A stretch of 64,000 nt of DNA from an uncultured Prevotella sp. (GTDB lineage: Bacteria; Bacteroidota; Bacteroidia; Bacteroidales; Bacteroidaceae). Location: assembly GCA_944319915.1 (NCBI GenBank), contig CALUEY010000008.1, forward strand, positions 1 to 64,000, in the 5' to 3' direction. This document shows, piece after piece, positions 25,623-33,701 of the stretch (its first letter is position 1; each line of letters opens with the position of its first letter). The notes beneath the pieces were generated by a model. That model ran no database searches, was not told where the DNA came from, and saw only the letters and a list, made by a program, of their open reading frames with translations. The position numbers were made by a program, and so were the translations under genes.

Positions 25623-26945
25623 TCAGCGCCCCCGGCGCAACAGCGCGTAGCCAACGGCACCGCCGAGGATGGAGGCCGCAAAGATGCCGAGCTTTGCCTG
25701 CAGCAGCATGGTGGCATCGGCAAAGGCAAGCGTGGCGATGAACATCGACATCGTGAAGCCTATCGAGGCCAGGAAGCCCAAACCTACCACGTGGCGCATC
25801 GCCAGGCCGCGGGGCAGGCGGGCCGCCCCGAGGCGCACCATGAGCCACACGGCAAGGCACACGCCGATGGGCTTGCCCGCCAAGAGGCCGAAGCACACGC
25901 CCGGCGCCACGGCAGTGGAGAGCACGTCGGCGGGTGCAAGGCCGGCAAACGACACGCCCGCGTTGGCCAACGCAAAGACGGGCATCACCACAAACGACAC
26001 GAAGGGATGCATGGCGTGCTCCAGCCGCTGCGAGGGAGGCATGGCGTCGCGGGCATCGGCCCGCATGGCGGCCACCTCCTCCAGCTGCTCGTGGGTGAGT
26101 ATGGAGACGCCATTGGGCTGCATGGCCGAGAAACGGCCAAGGCGCCCGGCAACGCTCTCCACATACTCTTTCTCGGGCAGCAGCGCATCGGCCGGGATGG
26201 CGAAGGCCGCCAGCACGGCGGCTATGGTGGCGTGGATGCCCGACATGAGGAAGGCCACCCACACGCCGCCAATGCCCACAATGGCATAGAAGGCCACGTT
26301 CTTAACGCCCAGGCGGTTGGCCGCCAGCATCACGGCAAGGAAGCCCACGCCCACGGCCACGTTGGCCAGCGATATCTCGGAGGTGTAGAATAAGGCGATG
26401 ACCACCACCGCCCCGAGATCGTCTACGATGGCGAGCGTGGTGAGGAACACTTTGGCCGCCAGCGGCACACGGTCGCCCAGCGCATAGAGGATGGCCAGCG
26501 AGAAAGCTATGTCGGTAGCCATGGGTATGCCCCAGCCGCCCGCCGACGGAGCGCCCCAGTTGAGCGCGGCGTAGAGCAGGGCCGGCACCGCCATGCCGCC
26601 AAGGGCCGCCGCTGCTGGCAACAGCACGCTGCGCACATCGGCCAGCTCGCCGCCAATGAACTCGCGCTTAAGCTCCAGCCCCACCACGAAGAAGAACATC
26701 GACATCAGCCCATCGTTTATCCAGTGGTGGAGCGAATGGTAAAGGTATGGCTCGCCGTTGAACCAAAAGCCCAGCTTGTGCTCAAAGAGCGAAAGCCAGA
26801 CCTCGCTCCACGGCGAGTTGGCCAGCACCATGGCCACCACTATGCTTACGCCGAGCACCACGCCCGCCGACCTCTCGCGCCCCATGAACTGCTGCAGGGG
26901 CGTCACTATCCTGCGGCTGAGCCGCTCTCCGTACTTTCCTCTCAT
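25623..26945 (-). CDS. nhaA: Na+/H+ antiporter NhaA
   Basis: This 440-residue inner-membrane protein exchanges sodium for protons and controls pH and salt. It shows the NhaA features: FFFVVGLELKREF in helix II, GIPMATDIAFSLAI in helix IV and TLAIVDDLGAVVVIALFY, with the paired Asp of the ion site. A long cytoplasmic insertion (about residues 275-320, acidic and Ser-poor) lies in the middle. I chose the ATG at 26945 (MRGKYGERLSRR), preceded by a clean promoter; upstream open frame is not protein-like. Confidence 0.94.
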   Translation of the reverse strand: MRGKYGERLSRRIVTPLQQFMGRERSAGVVLGVSIVVAMVLANSPWSEVWLSLFEHKLGFWFNGEPYLYHSLHHWINDGLMSMFFFVVGLELKREFIGGELADVRSVLLPAAAALGGMAVPALLYAALNWGAPSAGGWGIPMATDIAFSLAILYALGDRVPLAAKVFLTTLAIVDDLGAVVVIALFYTSEISLANVAVGVGFLAVMLAANRLGVKNVAFYAIVGIGGVWVAFLMSGIHATIAAVLAAFAIPADALLPEKEYVESVAGRLGRFSAMQPNGVSILTHEQLEEVAAMRADARDAMPPSQRLEHAMHPFVSFVVMPVFALANAGVSFAGLAPADVLSTAVAPGVCFGLLAGKPIGVCLAVWLMVRLGAARLPRGLAMRHVVGLGFLASIGFTMSMFIATLAFADATMLLQAKLGIFAASILGGAVGYALLRRGR

Positions 26946-27015
26946 ATAGCTTTTGTCTTGTCTGTATGCACACGCCGCCACGCAAGCATCCGGCACAGGG
27001 CAGGCGTGCACAATG

Positions 27016-27046
27016 CAAAGATATGATTTTTGCGCCACACGGCAAA
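27016..27046 (-). promoter_or_regulatory. nhaA promoter
   Basis: On the minus strand TTTG (27043-27046), a 19-nt gap and TATCTTTG (27016-27023) match the consensus. It overlaps the 5' end of the divergent MmcQ-like reading frame. Confidence 0.75.
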
Positions 27047-27380
27047 ACATTGCGCCCGATTTCCGCCCTGCGGCAAGGCCACGACGGCATACGACAGCGG
27101 CCTGCTGGTGTTCTCAGTGTGCGAAAAATGGCTCTGCTTCGTCAACGTCGATGTATTCGACTTCTGCGTCATCAAATGCCCGCATGGAATGATTGACGAA
27201 CTGCAAGACCGGTATGAAGGCGTGAAGCCGGGATACCACATGAACAAACGCTACTGGATAAGCGTGTATTTCCATTCCGACGTACCCGCCGATGAAATCA
27301 GGCGACTTGTCAGGCAAGCGTATGAAACCGTGGCCTCAACCCTGCCTAAAGGGCAAAGGGAGCGGCTGACAGCCATGTGA
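27030..27380 (+). CDS. MmcQ/YjbR family protein, 5' end doubtful
   Basis: Residues about 25-116 match the MmcQ/YjbR fold (DUF419): LLVFSVCEKWLCFVNVDVFD, then IKCPHG, the signature VKPGYHMNKRYWISV and a C-terminal helix. The family has a DNA-binding-like fold and no known function. No ATG is in frame: a TGA lies at 27024, and the first start is TTG at 27030, inside the nhaA promoter. The N-terminal 20 residues do not resemble the family (normally a helix with YCLSLPG). Either the start is TTG and the N-terminus diverged, or the 5' end was lost and this is a remnant. Confidence 0.55.
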   Translation: MRHTAKHCARFPPCGKATTAYDSGLLVFSVCEKWLCFVNVDVFDFCVIKCPHGMIDELQDRYEGVKPGYHMNKRYWISVYFHSDVPADEIRRLVRQAYETVASTLPKGQRERLTAM

Positions 27381-27400
27381 CCTCACGCCCACAGTAACCC

Positions 27401-27440
27401 AAAAAGCCACGGAAAGGCGCGCCTTGCACCCTTCCGTGGC
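27401..27440 (-). terminator. Terminator of the rplM-rpsI-rpsB-tsf operon
   Basis: On the minus strand GCCACGGAAGGG pairs with CCTTTCCGTGGC (27429-27440 and 27406-27417 on the plus strand) and is followed by TTTTT. It lies 31 bases after the tsf stop. Confidence 0.85.
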
Positions 27441-27470
27441 AATTATTCTCACTAATTTCACCCAGCAAAT

Positions 27471-28463
27471 TTACTCGGCGCGGAGCGTGAAACGCTTGAA
27501 CGCAACCACCGTCAGTTCCTTGTCGGCAGCCTTAAGGTAGTCGGCCACGCTCAGCTTGCTGTCCTGGATGAACTCCTGGTTGAGCAGGCAAGACTCCTTG
27601 TAGAACTTGGCCATACGACCCTTTGCGATGTTCTGCACCATCTGCTCGGGCAGGTTGGCGGCCTTCTGCTCTGCCGTGGTCTTCTTCAGCTGGCGAATCT
27701 CCTCAGCCTGGGCCTCGGTGATATTGCCCTTCTGTATGCCCTCGGCCAGGTGCTCCTCGTTCTCTGCGATGTAAAGGTTGAAGCCAGCCTTCTTCAGGGC
27801 GGCCTCAACAGCCTTCTGCACCTGCTCCTCCTTGGTCTTCTCGATGGCAACCTTCATCTCGGTCTGCTTCACCTCCTCAGGCACGCTGGCCTCGTCGAGA
27901 GCCACGGGGTTCATTGCAGCCACCTGCATAGCGATGGCGTGGGCCTGCTCCTCTGCTGGTTTGTTGGTCTGCACCATGGTGCAAAGCAAGTGCTTGCCCA
28001 TGTGGTCGTAAACCGACACGTTGTCGCCCTCGAGGTAGTTGTAGCCGTCGAGCTCCATCTTCTCGCCCGTGATGCCCGAGCGGGCTATCACTGCGTCCTG
28101 CACCTTCGTGCCGTCGGCAAGGGCAAGTTCCTTCACCTCGTCTATCGACTTGGCCTTGGCGGCCACGGCAGCGTCGAGGATATCCTGCGTAAGCTTGATG
28201 TAATCGGCGCCGTTGGCCACGAAGTCGGTCTCGCACTTCAGCGCGATGATGGCGGCAAAGCCCTCTGTTGCCTTCACGAGCACACATCCGTTGGAAGTTT
28301 CGCGGTCGCTGCGCTTGGCTGCGATGGCCTGACCCTTCTCGCGGATTATCTCCATTGCCTTGTCGAAATCGCCCTCAGAGTCGGTCAGGGCCTTCTTGCA
28401 ATCAGACAGACCGGCACCGGTCATCTTGCGGAGTTTCTGTATATCTGCTATTGAAACAGCCAT
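27471..28463 (-). CDS. tsf: Elongation factor Ts
   Basis: This 330-residue factor exchanges GDP for GTP on EF-Tu. It opens with the UBA-like domain (IADIQKLRKMTGAGLSDCKKAL) and continues with the core motif TDFVAN in ALKCETDFVANG, and dimerisation regions with SVYDHMGKHLLCTM. Length is in the long Bacteroidota range. It is the last gene of the translation operon, 133 bases after rpsB, and before a terminator. Confidence 0.97.
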   Translation of the reverse strand: MAVSIADIQKLRKMTGAGLSDCKKALTDSEGDFDKAMEIIREKGQAIAAKRSDRETSNGCVLVKATEGFAAIIALKCETDFVANGADYIKLTQDILDAAVAAKAKSIDEVKELALADGTKVQDAVIARSGITGEKMELDGYNYLEGDNVSVYDHMGKHLLCTMVQTNKPAEEQAHAIAMQVAAMNPVALDEASVPEEVKQTEMKVAIEKTKEEQVQKAVEAALKKAGFNLYIAENEEHLAEGIQKGNITEAQAEEIRQLKKTTAEQKAANLPEQMVQNIAKGRMAKFYKESCLLNQEFIQDSKLSVADYLKAADKELTVVAFKRFTLRAE

Positions 28464-28596
28464 ATCTGTAAATTGGTTATTTGTTGATTGTTACTTAATG
28501 TGGTTGTTGGCGGCAGGCAGCGGCTGCCTCAGCGGCTTGCCACTCGATGTGCCGCGCGGCTCAGCCAGCAGCCGACTGCCAGCCGTTGGCTCCGTG

Positions 28597-29454
28597 TCAA
28601 GCCTCGGCAGGGGCCTCCTCAGCGGCAGCTTCCTGTGCAGGAGCCTCGGCAGGGGCAGCTTCCTCAGCAGCCTTGGGGGCATCCTTGCGGGCCTTGCGGG
28701 CGCGGCGGGGCTTGTCATCGCCAGCCTCAGCCTGTGCCTGGGCGGCAGCCTCATCGGCCTTCTCGGCCTTGCGCTCCTCCAAACCCTCTGCCACAGCTGC
28801 GCAGCAAGCGGTGATAATCACGTCAACGCTGTCCTTGGCGTCGTCGTTGGCGGGTATCACGAAGTCGATGTTCTTGGGGTCGGAGTTCGTGTCCACGATG
28901 CCGAAGACGGGTATTCCAAGGCGGTTGGCCTCCTTAACGGCGATGGCTTCCTTAAGCACATCAACCACGAAGAGCGCTGCAGGCAGGCGGGTGAGGTCGG
29001 CGATGGAGCCGAGGTTCTTCTCAAGCTTGGCGCGCTGGCGCGATATCTGCAGCAGTTCGCGCTTTGAAAGGTTGGCATATGTGCCGTCGTTCATGAGCTT
29101 GTCGATGTTGGCCATCTTCTTCACGGCCTTGCGGATAGTGGGGAAGTTGGTGAGCATGCCGCCCGGCCAACGCTCTATCACGTAAGGCATGTTGACGCTG
29201 GCAGCCTTCTCGGCCACTACGTCCTTTATCTGTTTTTTAGTAGCAACGAACAGTATCTTCTTGCCTGAGCGTGCAATCTGCTTCAGTGCCTCGGCGGCCT
29301 CGTCAACCTTAGCCACCGTCTTGTGCAGGTCGATGATGTGGATTCCGTTGCGCTCGGTGTAGATATAAGGAGCCATTGCGGGGTTCCACTTACGGTGCAG
29401 GTGGCCGAAATGGCATCCAGCCTGCAGCAACATATCAAAGTTTGTTCTTGACAT
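28597..29454 (-). CDS. rpsB: 30S ribosomal protein S2
   Basis: This 285-residue protein shows the S2 signature: MLLQAGCHFGHLHRKWNPAMAPYIY, then IHIIDLHKTV, FVATKKQIKD, PYVIERWPGGMLTNF and GIPVFGIVDTNSDP. The C-terminal 45 residues form an Ala/Glu/Lys-rich tail (about residues 240-285), longer than in Escherichia coli and probably disordered. It lies between rpsI and tsf, as is usual. Confidence 0.97.
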   Translation of the reverse strand: MSRTNFDMLLQAGCHFGHLHRKWNPAMAPYIYTERNGIHIIDLHKTVAKVDEAAEALKQIARSGKKILFVATKKQIKDVVAEKAASVNMPYVIERWPGGMLTNFPTIRKAVKKMANIDKLMNDGTYANLSKRELLQISRQRAKLEKNLGSIADLTRLPAALFVVDVLKEAIAVKEANRLGIPVFGIVDTNSDPKNIDFVIPANDDAKDSVDVIITACCAAVAEGLEERKAEKADEAAAQAQAEAGDDKPRRARKARKDAPKAAEEAAPAEAPAQEAAAEEAPAEA

Positions 29455-29745
29455 TGTTCTCTAAAATCTTTTGTTTGTTGTTTACTTTCTTTTTTATTCT
29501 GTGGTTAGAACCAGCCTGCGGGTAATCCGCCGCCCGCGTCCGCATTATGCGATGGAGGCTTCCCGGGCGTGCCATAGGCAGCACCATGCCCCACGGGAAC
29601 GTGCGAAGTCGCGCAAGTTTAGATGCTAAACAGCGTTCAGTTTCCCTTTCCCTGCCCTCTGCGCAGTGGCGGTGGTCATGCGGCGAGGCAGCCTGAAGCT
29701 GCCGCCCAGCCGCCCACCGGCCCGGCCAGGGGCTTGCGGTGGGGA

Positions 29746-30132
29746 TTAGCGCTTACTGAACTGGAAGCGGCGGCGAGCCTTGGGACGGCCCGGCTTCTTG
29801 CGCTCCACGACGCGGGAGTCGCGTGTGAGGAAGCCGTGATCCTTGAGGTTCTTCTTGTCTTCGGCGTTCACCTTTACGAGGGCGCGTGCGATTCCGAGGC
29901 GCAGAGCCTGGCTCTGGCCGGTGAATCCGCCACCATCGAGGTTGGCCTTGATGTCATACTTGCCCTCGACCTCGAGCAGCTGGAGGGGCTGCTTAACCAC
30001 ATACTGGAGTATGGCAGAGGGGAAATATTCTGTTATGTCGCGCTTGTTGATGGTTATCTTGCCTGTGCCTTCGGTGAGATAAACACGAGCCACGGCGGCC
30101 TTGCGGCGGCCTATTGCGTTAACTACTTCCAT
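29746..30132 (-). CDS. rpsI: 30S ribosomal protein S9
   Basis: This 128-residue protein matches S9 over its length: GRRKAAVARVYLTEGTGKI, the GGGFTGQSQALRLGIARAL motif and the C-terminal KKPGRPKARRRFQFSKR tail that reaches the P site. It begins 11 bases after the rplM stop, so the pair is one operon. A gap of 291 bases then precedes rpsB. Confidence 0.97.
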   Translation of the reverse strand: MEVVNAIGRRKAAVARVYLTEGTGKITINKRDITEYFPSAILQYVVKQPLQLLEVEGKYDIKANLDGGGFTGQSQALRLGIARALVKVNAEDKKNLKDHGFLTRDSRVVERKKPGRPKARRRFQFSKR

Positions 30133-30143
30133 TATCTCTTGGT

Positions 30144-30605
30144 TTATTTATACTGGTTAATATCTATTGTCCTGGGCTTCTGGGCCTCGTGCTTGTGCTC
30201 CGTTCCCTCATAGATATAGAGGTTGCCCATGAGGCTGCGGCCCAGCGGGCCTTTGGGGAGCATGCCCTTCACTGCGTGGCGCAGCATCTTGTCGATGCCG
30301 CCCGGCCTTGTGCGGAGCTGCGCGGGCGAGGTGAAGCGCTGGCCACCGGGATAACCAGTGTAGCGGGTGTAGACCTTGTCGGTCTCTTTCTTGCCTGAGA
30401 ACACCACCTTCTCGGCGTTGATGATGATAACGTTGTCTCCACAGTCAACGTGAGGAGTAAAGTTGGGCTTGTACTTGCCGCGCAGCAGCTTGGCCACCTT
30501 TGAGCAAAGACGGCCCACGATCTGGTCGCTAGCGTCGATGACCACCCACTCTTTCTTGGCTGTCTCCTTGTTGGCGGAAATAGTCTTGTAACTTAAAGTG
30601 TTCAT
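30144..30605 (-). CDS. rplM: 50S ribosomal protein L13
   Basis: This 153-residue protein has the L13 features WVVIDASDQIVGRLCSKVAKLLRGK, GDNVIIINAEKV and YTRYTGYPGG, then MLPKGPLGRSLMGNLYIYEG. I chose the ATG at 30605 (MNTLSYKT), which matches the usual length; an upstream open frame is not protein-like. It heads the translation operon. Confidence 0.97.
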   Translation of the reverse strand: MNTLSYKTISANKETAKKEWVVIDASDQIVGRLCSKVAKLLRGKYKPNFTPHVDCGDNVIIINAEKVVFSGKKETDKVYTRYTGYPGGQRFTSPAQLRTRPGGIDKMLRHAVKGMLPKGPLGRSLMGNLYIYEGTEHKHEAQKPRTIDINQYK

Positions 30606-30769
30606 TTTAAATTTTAAATTTACTACTAAAAAACATTTGTTCGTCATCGCCCGCGGCCATGCCGCAGGGTTGGGCGGCGATTCACTAACCGTCATGCCTG
30701 GCCAAAGACATGACTATTAACACTCCGCCCATGGGGGTTCTAAGTGCATCCCCCGCAATAATCGGTCTG

Positions 30770-30777
30770 CAAAGTTA
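30770..30777 (-). promoter_or_regulatory. -7 box of the translation operon
   Basis: On the minus strand TAACTTTG lies 165 bases before the rplM start. No clean -33 box is seen, because that position falls in a long hairpin (30787-30828). Confidence 0.5.
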
Positions 30778-30786
30778 CACATTATT

Positions 30787-30828
30787 AATCACATAGGCCC
30801 GCGCCGAGGGGCGCGGGCCTATGTGATT
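30787..30828. terminator. Perfect 19-bp hairpin after rnhA
   Basis: AATCACATAGGCCCGCGCC (30787-30805) is the exact reverse complement of 30810-30828 with a GAGG loop. It lies 72 bases after the rnhA stop and upstream of the rplM promoter. AT-rich DNA flanks it on both sides but no long T run follows. It probably ends rnhA transcription. Confidence 0.7.
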
Positions 30829-30899
30829 TATGTTTATTTAACACTCCGTTGGGCTTCATCGCCCCTTGGCTGGGTGGAGGCGCCGCTGCAGCCCACCAG

Positions 30900-31364
30900 C
30901 TACTTGCGGCCGAAGTCGGCCGGAATTTCGCCCCAGCGCTTAGTTTCCCACTTAATCACTGGCGAAGAATAGCGATGGGTGGCGAGCCAGTGCTCAGCAC
31001 GGGCAATGATCCCGAAGAGCTGTTCGGTGCGCGGTGTGCGCTCAAGCTTGGTCTTGCACTTGCCCTTGCTTACCCAGAGGATGGCGTTGTAGCTGTCGGA
31101 ATATACGGCCTTGCTCACCCCCGCCCGCTCCATGAGGGCCAGGGCGTGGACTATGGCAAGGAACTCGCCAATGTTGTTGGTGCCATACACTGGCCCGAAG
31201 CGGAACACCTGCTGGCCGGTGGCGAGGTCGATGCCGCGGTACTCCATCCTGCCCGGGTTGCCGCTGCAAGCGGCGTCCACGGCGATGGCGTCGGCCCTTA
31301 CCTCCATGGGCAGTGGCAGCACGGTGTCGTTGCGGTAAGAAGGCGGATTGACGCAATCCATCAC
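30900..31364 (-). CDS. rnhA: Ribonuclease HI family protein
   Basis: This 154-residue enzyme cuts the RNA strand of RNA-DNA hybrids. All four catalytic acids of the RNase H fold are visible: Asp30 (AVDAACSGNPG), Glu67 (NIGEFLAIVHAL), Asp90 (AVYSDSYNAILWV) and Asp150 near the C-terminus (EIPADFGRK). It is the form in which the caulimovirus-type N-terminal domain of many Bacteroidales RNase HI proteins is absent. It follows argS on the same strand after 208 bases. Confidence 0.88.
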   Translation of the reverse strand: MMDCVNPPSYRNDTVLPLPMEVRADAIAVDAACSGNPGRMEYRGIDLATGQQVFRFGPVYGTNNIGEFLAIVHALALMERAGVSKAVYSDSYNAILWVSKGKCKTKLERTPRTEQLFGIIARAEHWLATHRYSSPVIKWETKRWGEIPADFGRK

Positions 31365-31572
31365 ATTATTATATATAAGCAGCTTTACAAAATCAACCTA
31401 ACATCATAAACCTTGCAGGTGCGCCATATATCTTTGCCACCATCTTGTGCGCACTTCCTGACTGCAATTGGCCTTGAGCACCTACTTATAGGGATGGTGA
31501 AGCGGCTGCTCCACAGCCGGAGCCTCGGCGCAGCCCCAATTCCTGGTTTCAAATTCCAATTTCCCAATCGCA

Positions 31573-33393
31573 CTACATCCTCTCGGGTACCTCTATGCCC
31601 AGCAGCGCCATGCCGTTCTTTATGGTCTTGGCCACGTTGCGGGCCAGCACGAGGCGCAGTTGCTGCCTGGCGGTGTCGGGTTCCTTGAGGATGGAGTAGT
31701 CGTGGTAGAACTGGTTGAACTCCTTGGTAAGCTCGTAGCAATAGTTGGCTATGCCGCTTGGGCTGTAGTCCTTGCCGGCCTGCTCCACCGCCGCGCCATA
31801 CTCATTGAGCTTCTGTATCAGCTCCACCTCCTTGGCGTTGGGCTTGGCCGCAGCGGTGTCGAGCTTGGCGGGTATGTGCAGCCCTTCGGCCTCGGCCTTG
31901 CGCAGTATGCTGCGTATGCGGGCGTGGGTGTACTGGATGAAGGGGCCGGTGTTTCCGTTGAAGTCGATGGATTCCTCGGGGTTGAAGAGCATGTTCTTGC
32001 GCGCGTCGACCTTGAGGATGAAGTACTTCAGCGCGCCCATGCCCACGATGCGGGCTATTTCGCCGCGCTCAGCCTCCGATATGTCGTCAAACTTGCCAAG
32101 CTCCTCGCTCGTGCGGCGGGCCTGGGCTATCATCTCGGCGATTAGGTCGTCGGCATCCACCACTGTGCCCTCGCGGCTCTTCATCTTCCCGTTGGGCAGC
32201 TCCACCATGCCGTAGGAGAAGTGCACCAGTTCCTTGCCCCACTTGAAGCCGAGGCGGTCGAGCAGTATCGAGAGCACCTGGAAGTGGTAGTTCTGCTCGT
32301 TGCCAACTACGTAGATCATCTTGTCGATGGGGTAATCGTTGAAGCGCATCTCGGCCGTGCCGATGTCCTGCGTCATGTAGACCGACGTGCCGTCGGAGCG
32401 CAGCAGGAGCTTCTGGTCTAAGCCCTCGGCGGTGAGGTCGGCCCACACGCTGCCGTCCGCGTGGCGCTCAAAGAGGCCCTTGGCCAGGCCCTCTTCCACC
32501 TTGGCCTTGCCCCGCAGGTAGGTGTCCGACTCGTAGTATATCTTGTCGAAGCCCACGCCCAGAGCCTTGTATGTCTCGTCGAAGCCGGCGTAGACCCATC
32601 CGTTCATCTTGCGCCATAGCGAGCGCACCTCCTCGTCGCCCTGCTCCCAGCGCACGAGCATCTCGTGGGCCTCCTTTATCAGCGGAGCCTCGTCCTTGGC
32701 CTTTTTCTCAGCCTCGTCGGCGGCCATGCCCTCGGCGGTGTACTTAGCCGCCAGTTCCTTCACCTCCTCGCGGTAGTGCTTGTCAAAGGCCACGTAGTAG
32801 TCGCCAATGAGGTGGTCGCCCTTCTTTCCGCTCGTCTCGGGCGTTTCGCCGTTGCCCCACTTGAGCCATGCCAGCATCGACTTGCAGATGTGTATGCCCC
32901 TGTCGTTCACGATGTTGGTCTTCACCACCCGGTTGCCGTTGGCCTGCATTATCTGCGCGAGGCTCCAGCCCAGCAGGTTGTTGCGCACGTGGCCCAGGTG
33001 CAGTGGCTTGTTGGTGTTGGGCGACGAGTATTCTATCATCACCAGCGGCGCGTCGGCCGTGGGCTGCTTCTCGCCGTAGTGCGGGTCGGCGTCGATGTCG
33101 GCGAGCAGCCCTGCCCACGCCCCCGGGGCCACAACGAGGTTGAGGAATCCCTTCACCACGTTGTACGACGCCACCGCCCCGCAGTTGTCGGCGAGGTAGC
33201 GTCCGAGGTCTTCGGCAGTGTCCTCCGGCTTCTTCTTCGATATCTTGAGCAACGGGAACACCACGAGCGTGAGGTTGCCCTCAAACTCGCGCTTTGTCTT
33301 CTGGAGTTGCACCATCTTCTCCGGCACGTCCTGGCCGTAGAGTGCCTTCACGCCGTCGATGACGGCACTGCATATCATCGTTTCTATCTTCAT
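31573..33393 (-). CDS. argS: Arginine--tRNA ligase
   Basis: This 606-residue class I synthetase charges tRNA-Arg. The HIGH-like motif is NTNKPLHLGHVRNN near residue 130, the KMSKS-like region is GKMKSREGTVVDAD, and the C-terminal anticodon-binding domain ends ALLGIEVPERM, typical of ArgS. The N-terminal ArgRS-core-binding domain is present. On its minus strand upstream lies an intergenic gap with 22-bp repeats. Confidence 0.97.
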   Translation of the reverse strand: MKIETMICSAVIDGVKALYGQDVPEKMVQLQKTKREFEGNLTLVVFPLLKISKKKPEDTAEDLGRYLADNCGAVASYNVVKGFLNLVVAPGAWAGLLADIDADPHYGEKQPTADAPLVMIEYSSPNTNKPLHLGHVRNNLLGWSLAQIMQANGNRVVKTNIVNDRGIHICKSMLAWLKWGNGETPETSGKKGDHLIGDYYVAFDKHYREEVKELAAKYTAEGMAADEAEKKAKDEAPLIKEAHEMLVRWEQGDEEVRSLWRKMNGWVYAGFDETYKALGVGFDKIYYESDTYLRGKAKVEEGLAKGLFERHADGSVWADLTAEGLDQKLLLRSDGTSVYMTQDIGTAEMRFNDYPIDKMIYVVGNEQNYHFQVLSILLDRLGFKWGKELVHFSYGMVELPNGKMKSREGTVVDADDLIAEMIAQARRTSEELGKFDDISEAERGEIARIVGMGALKYFILKVDARKNMLFNPEESIDFNGNTGPFIQYTHARIRSILRKAEAEGLHIPAKLDTAAAKPNAKEVELIQKLNEYGAAVEQAGKDYSPSGIANYCYELTKEFNQFYHDYSILKEPDTARQQLRLVLARNVAKTIKNGMALLGIEVPERM

Positions 33394-33506
33394 AATCCGG
33401 TATACCTTAATAATATATCATGTCATGATTGCGCCTGCAAAATTACAAAAAATATGGCAAACGCGGCACCATCAGGGGCGCTTATTTTGACCCTCACACA
33501 ACTATC

Positions 33507-33616
33507 TGAGCCTCAACCTGTTAGCAAAACGGGCCGCATGACACACCTAAACTGGCCGCCTCGGGGCGCAATACGGGCCGTTTTGGACTGCAAAACGGCA
33601 CAGCTCGCGAGGCCGT
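33507..33616 (+). repeat. 22-bp periodic repeat array A
   Basis: Unit starts at 33529, 33551, 33573 and 33595 are exactly 22 bp apart, with the core ACnGGCCG. A leading unit at 33507-33528 (TGAGCCTCA..GTTAGCAAA) resembles the one that opens array C. The units are degenerate and fill the divergent gap between argS and the glycan-degrading operon. Confidence 0.75.
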
Positions 33617-33641
33617 CATGCATAAAACCGGCGCGGGACCC

Positions 33642-33672
33642 TTGGCCAACTGCGACAAAATGCTTACATTTG
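33642..33672 (+). promoter_or_regulatory. Promoter of the glycan-degrading operon
   Basis: TTG (33642-33644), a 20-nt gap and TACATTTG (33665-33672) fit the consensus, 30 bases before the ATG at 33702. Confidence 0.7.
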
Positions 33673-33701
33673 CAACAGGAAACAAACAAAAGCCACATAC
33701 A

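Noticed and set aside
28464..28596. tRNA or other RNA gene between rpsB and tsf
   Set aside because: No T-loop motif or cloverleaf pairing is visible. The gap is a GC-rich spacer.
33529..33616. 22-bp arrays as CRISPR arrays
   Set aside because: There is no constant repeat separated by unique spacers. The whole 22-bp unit drifts, and no cas gene is in the window.
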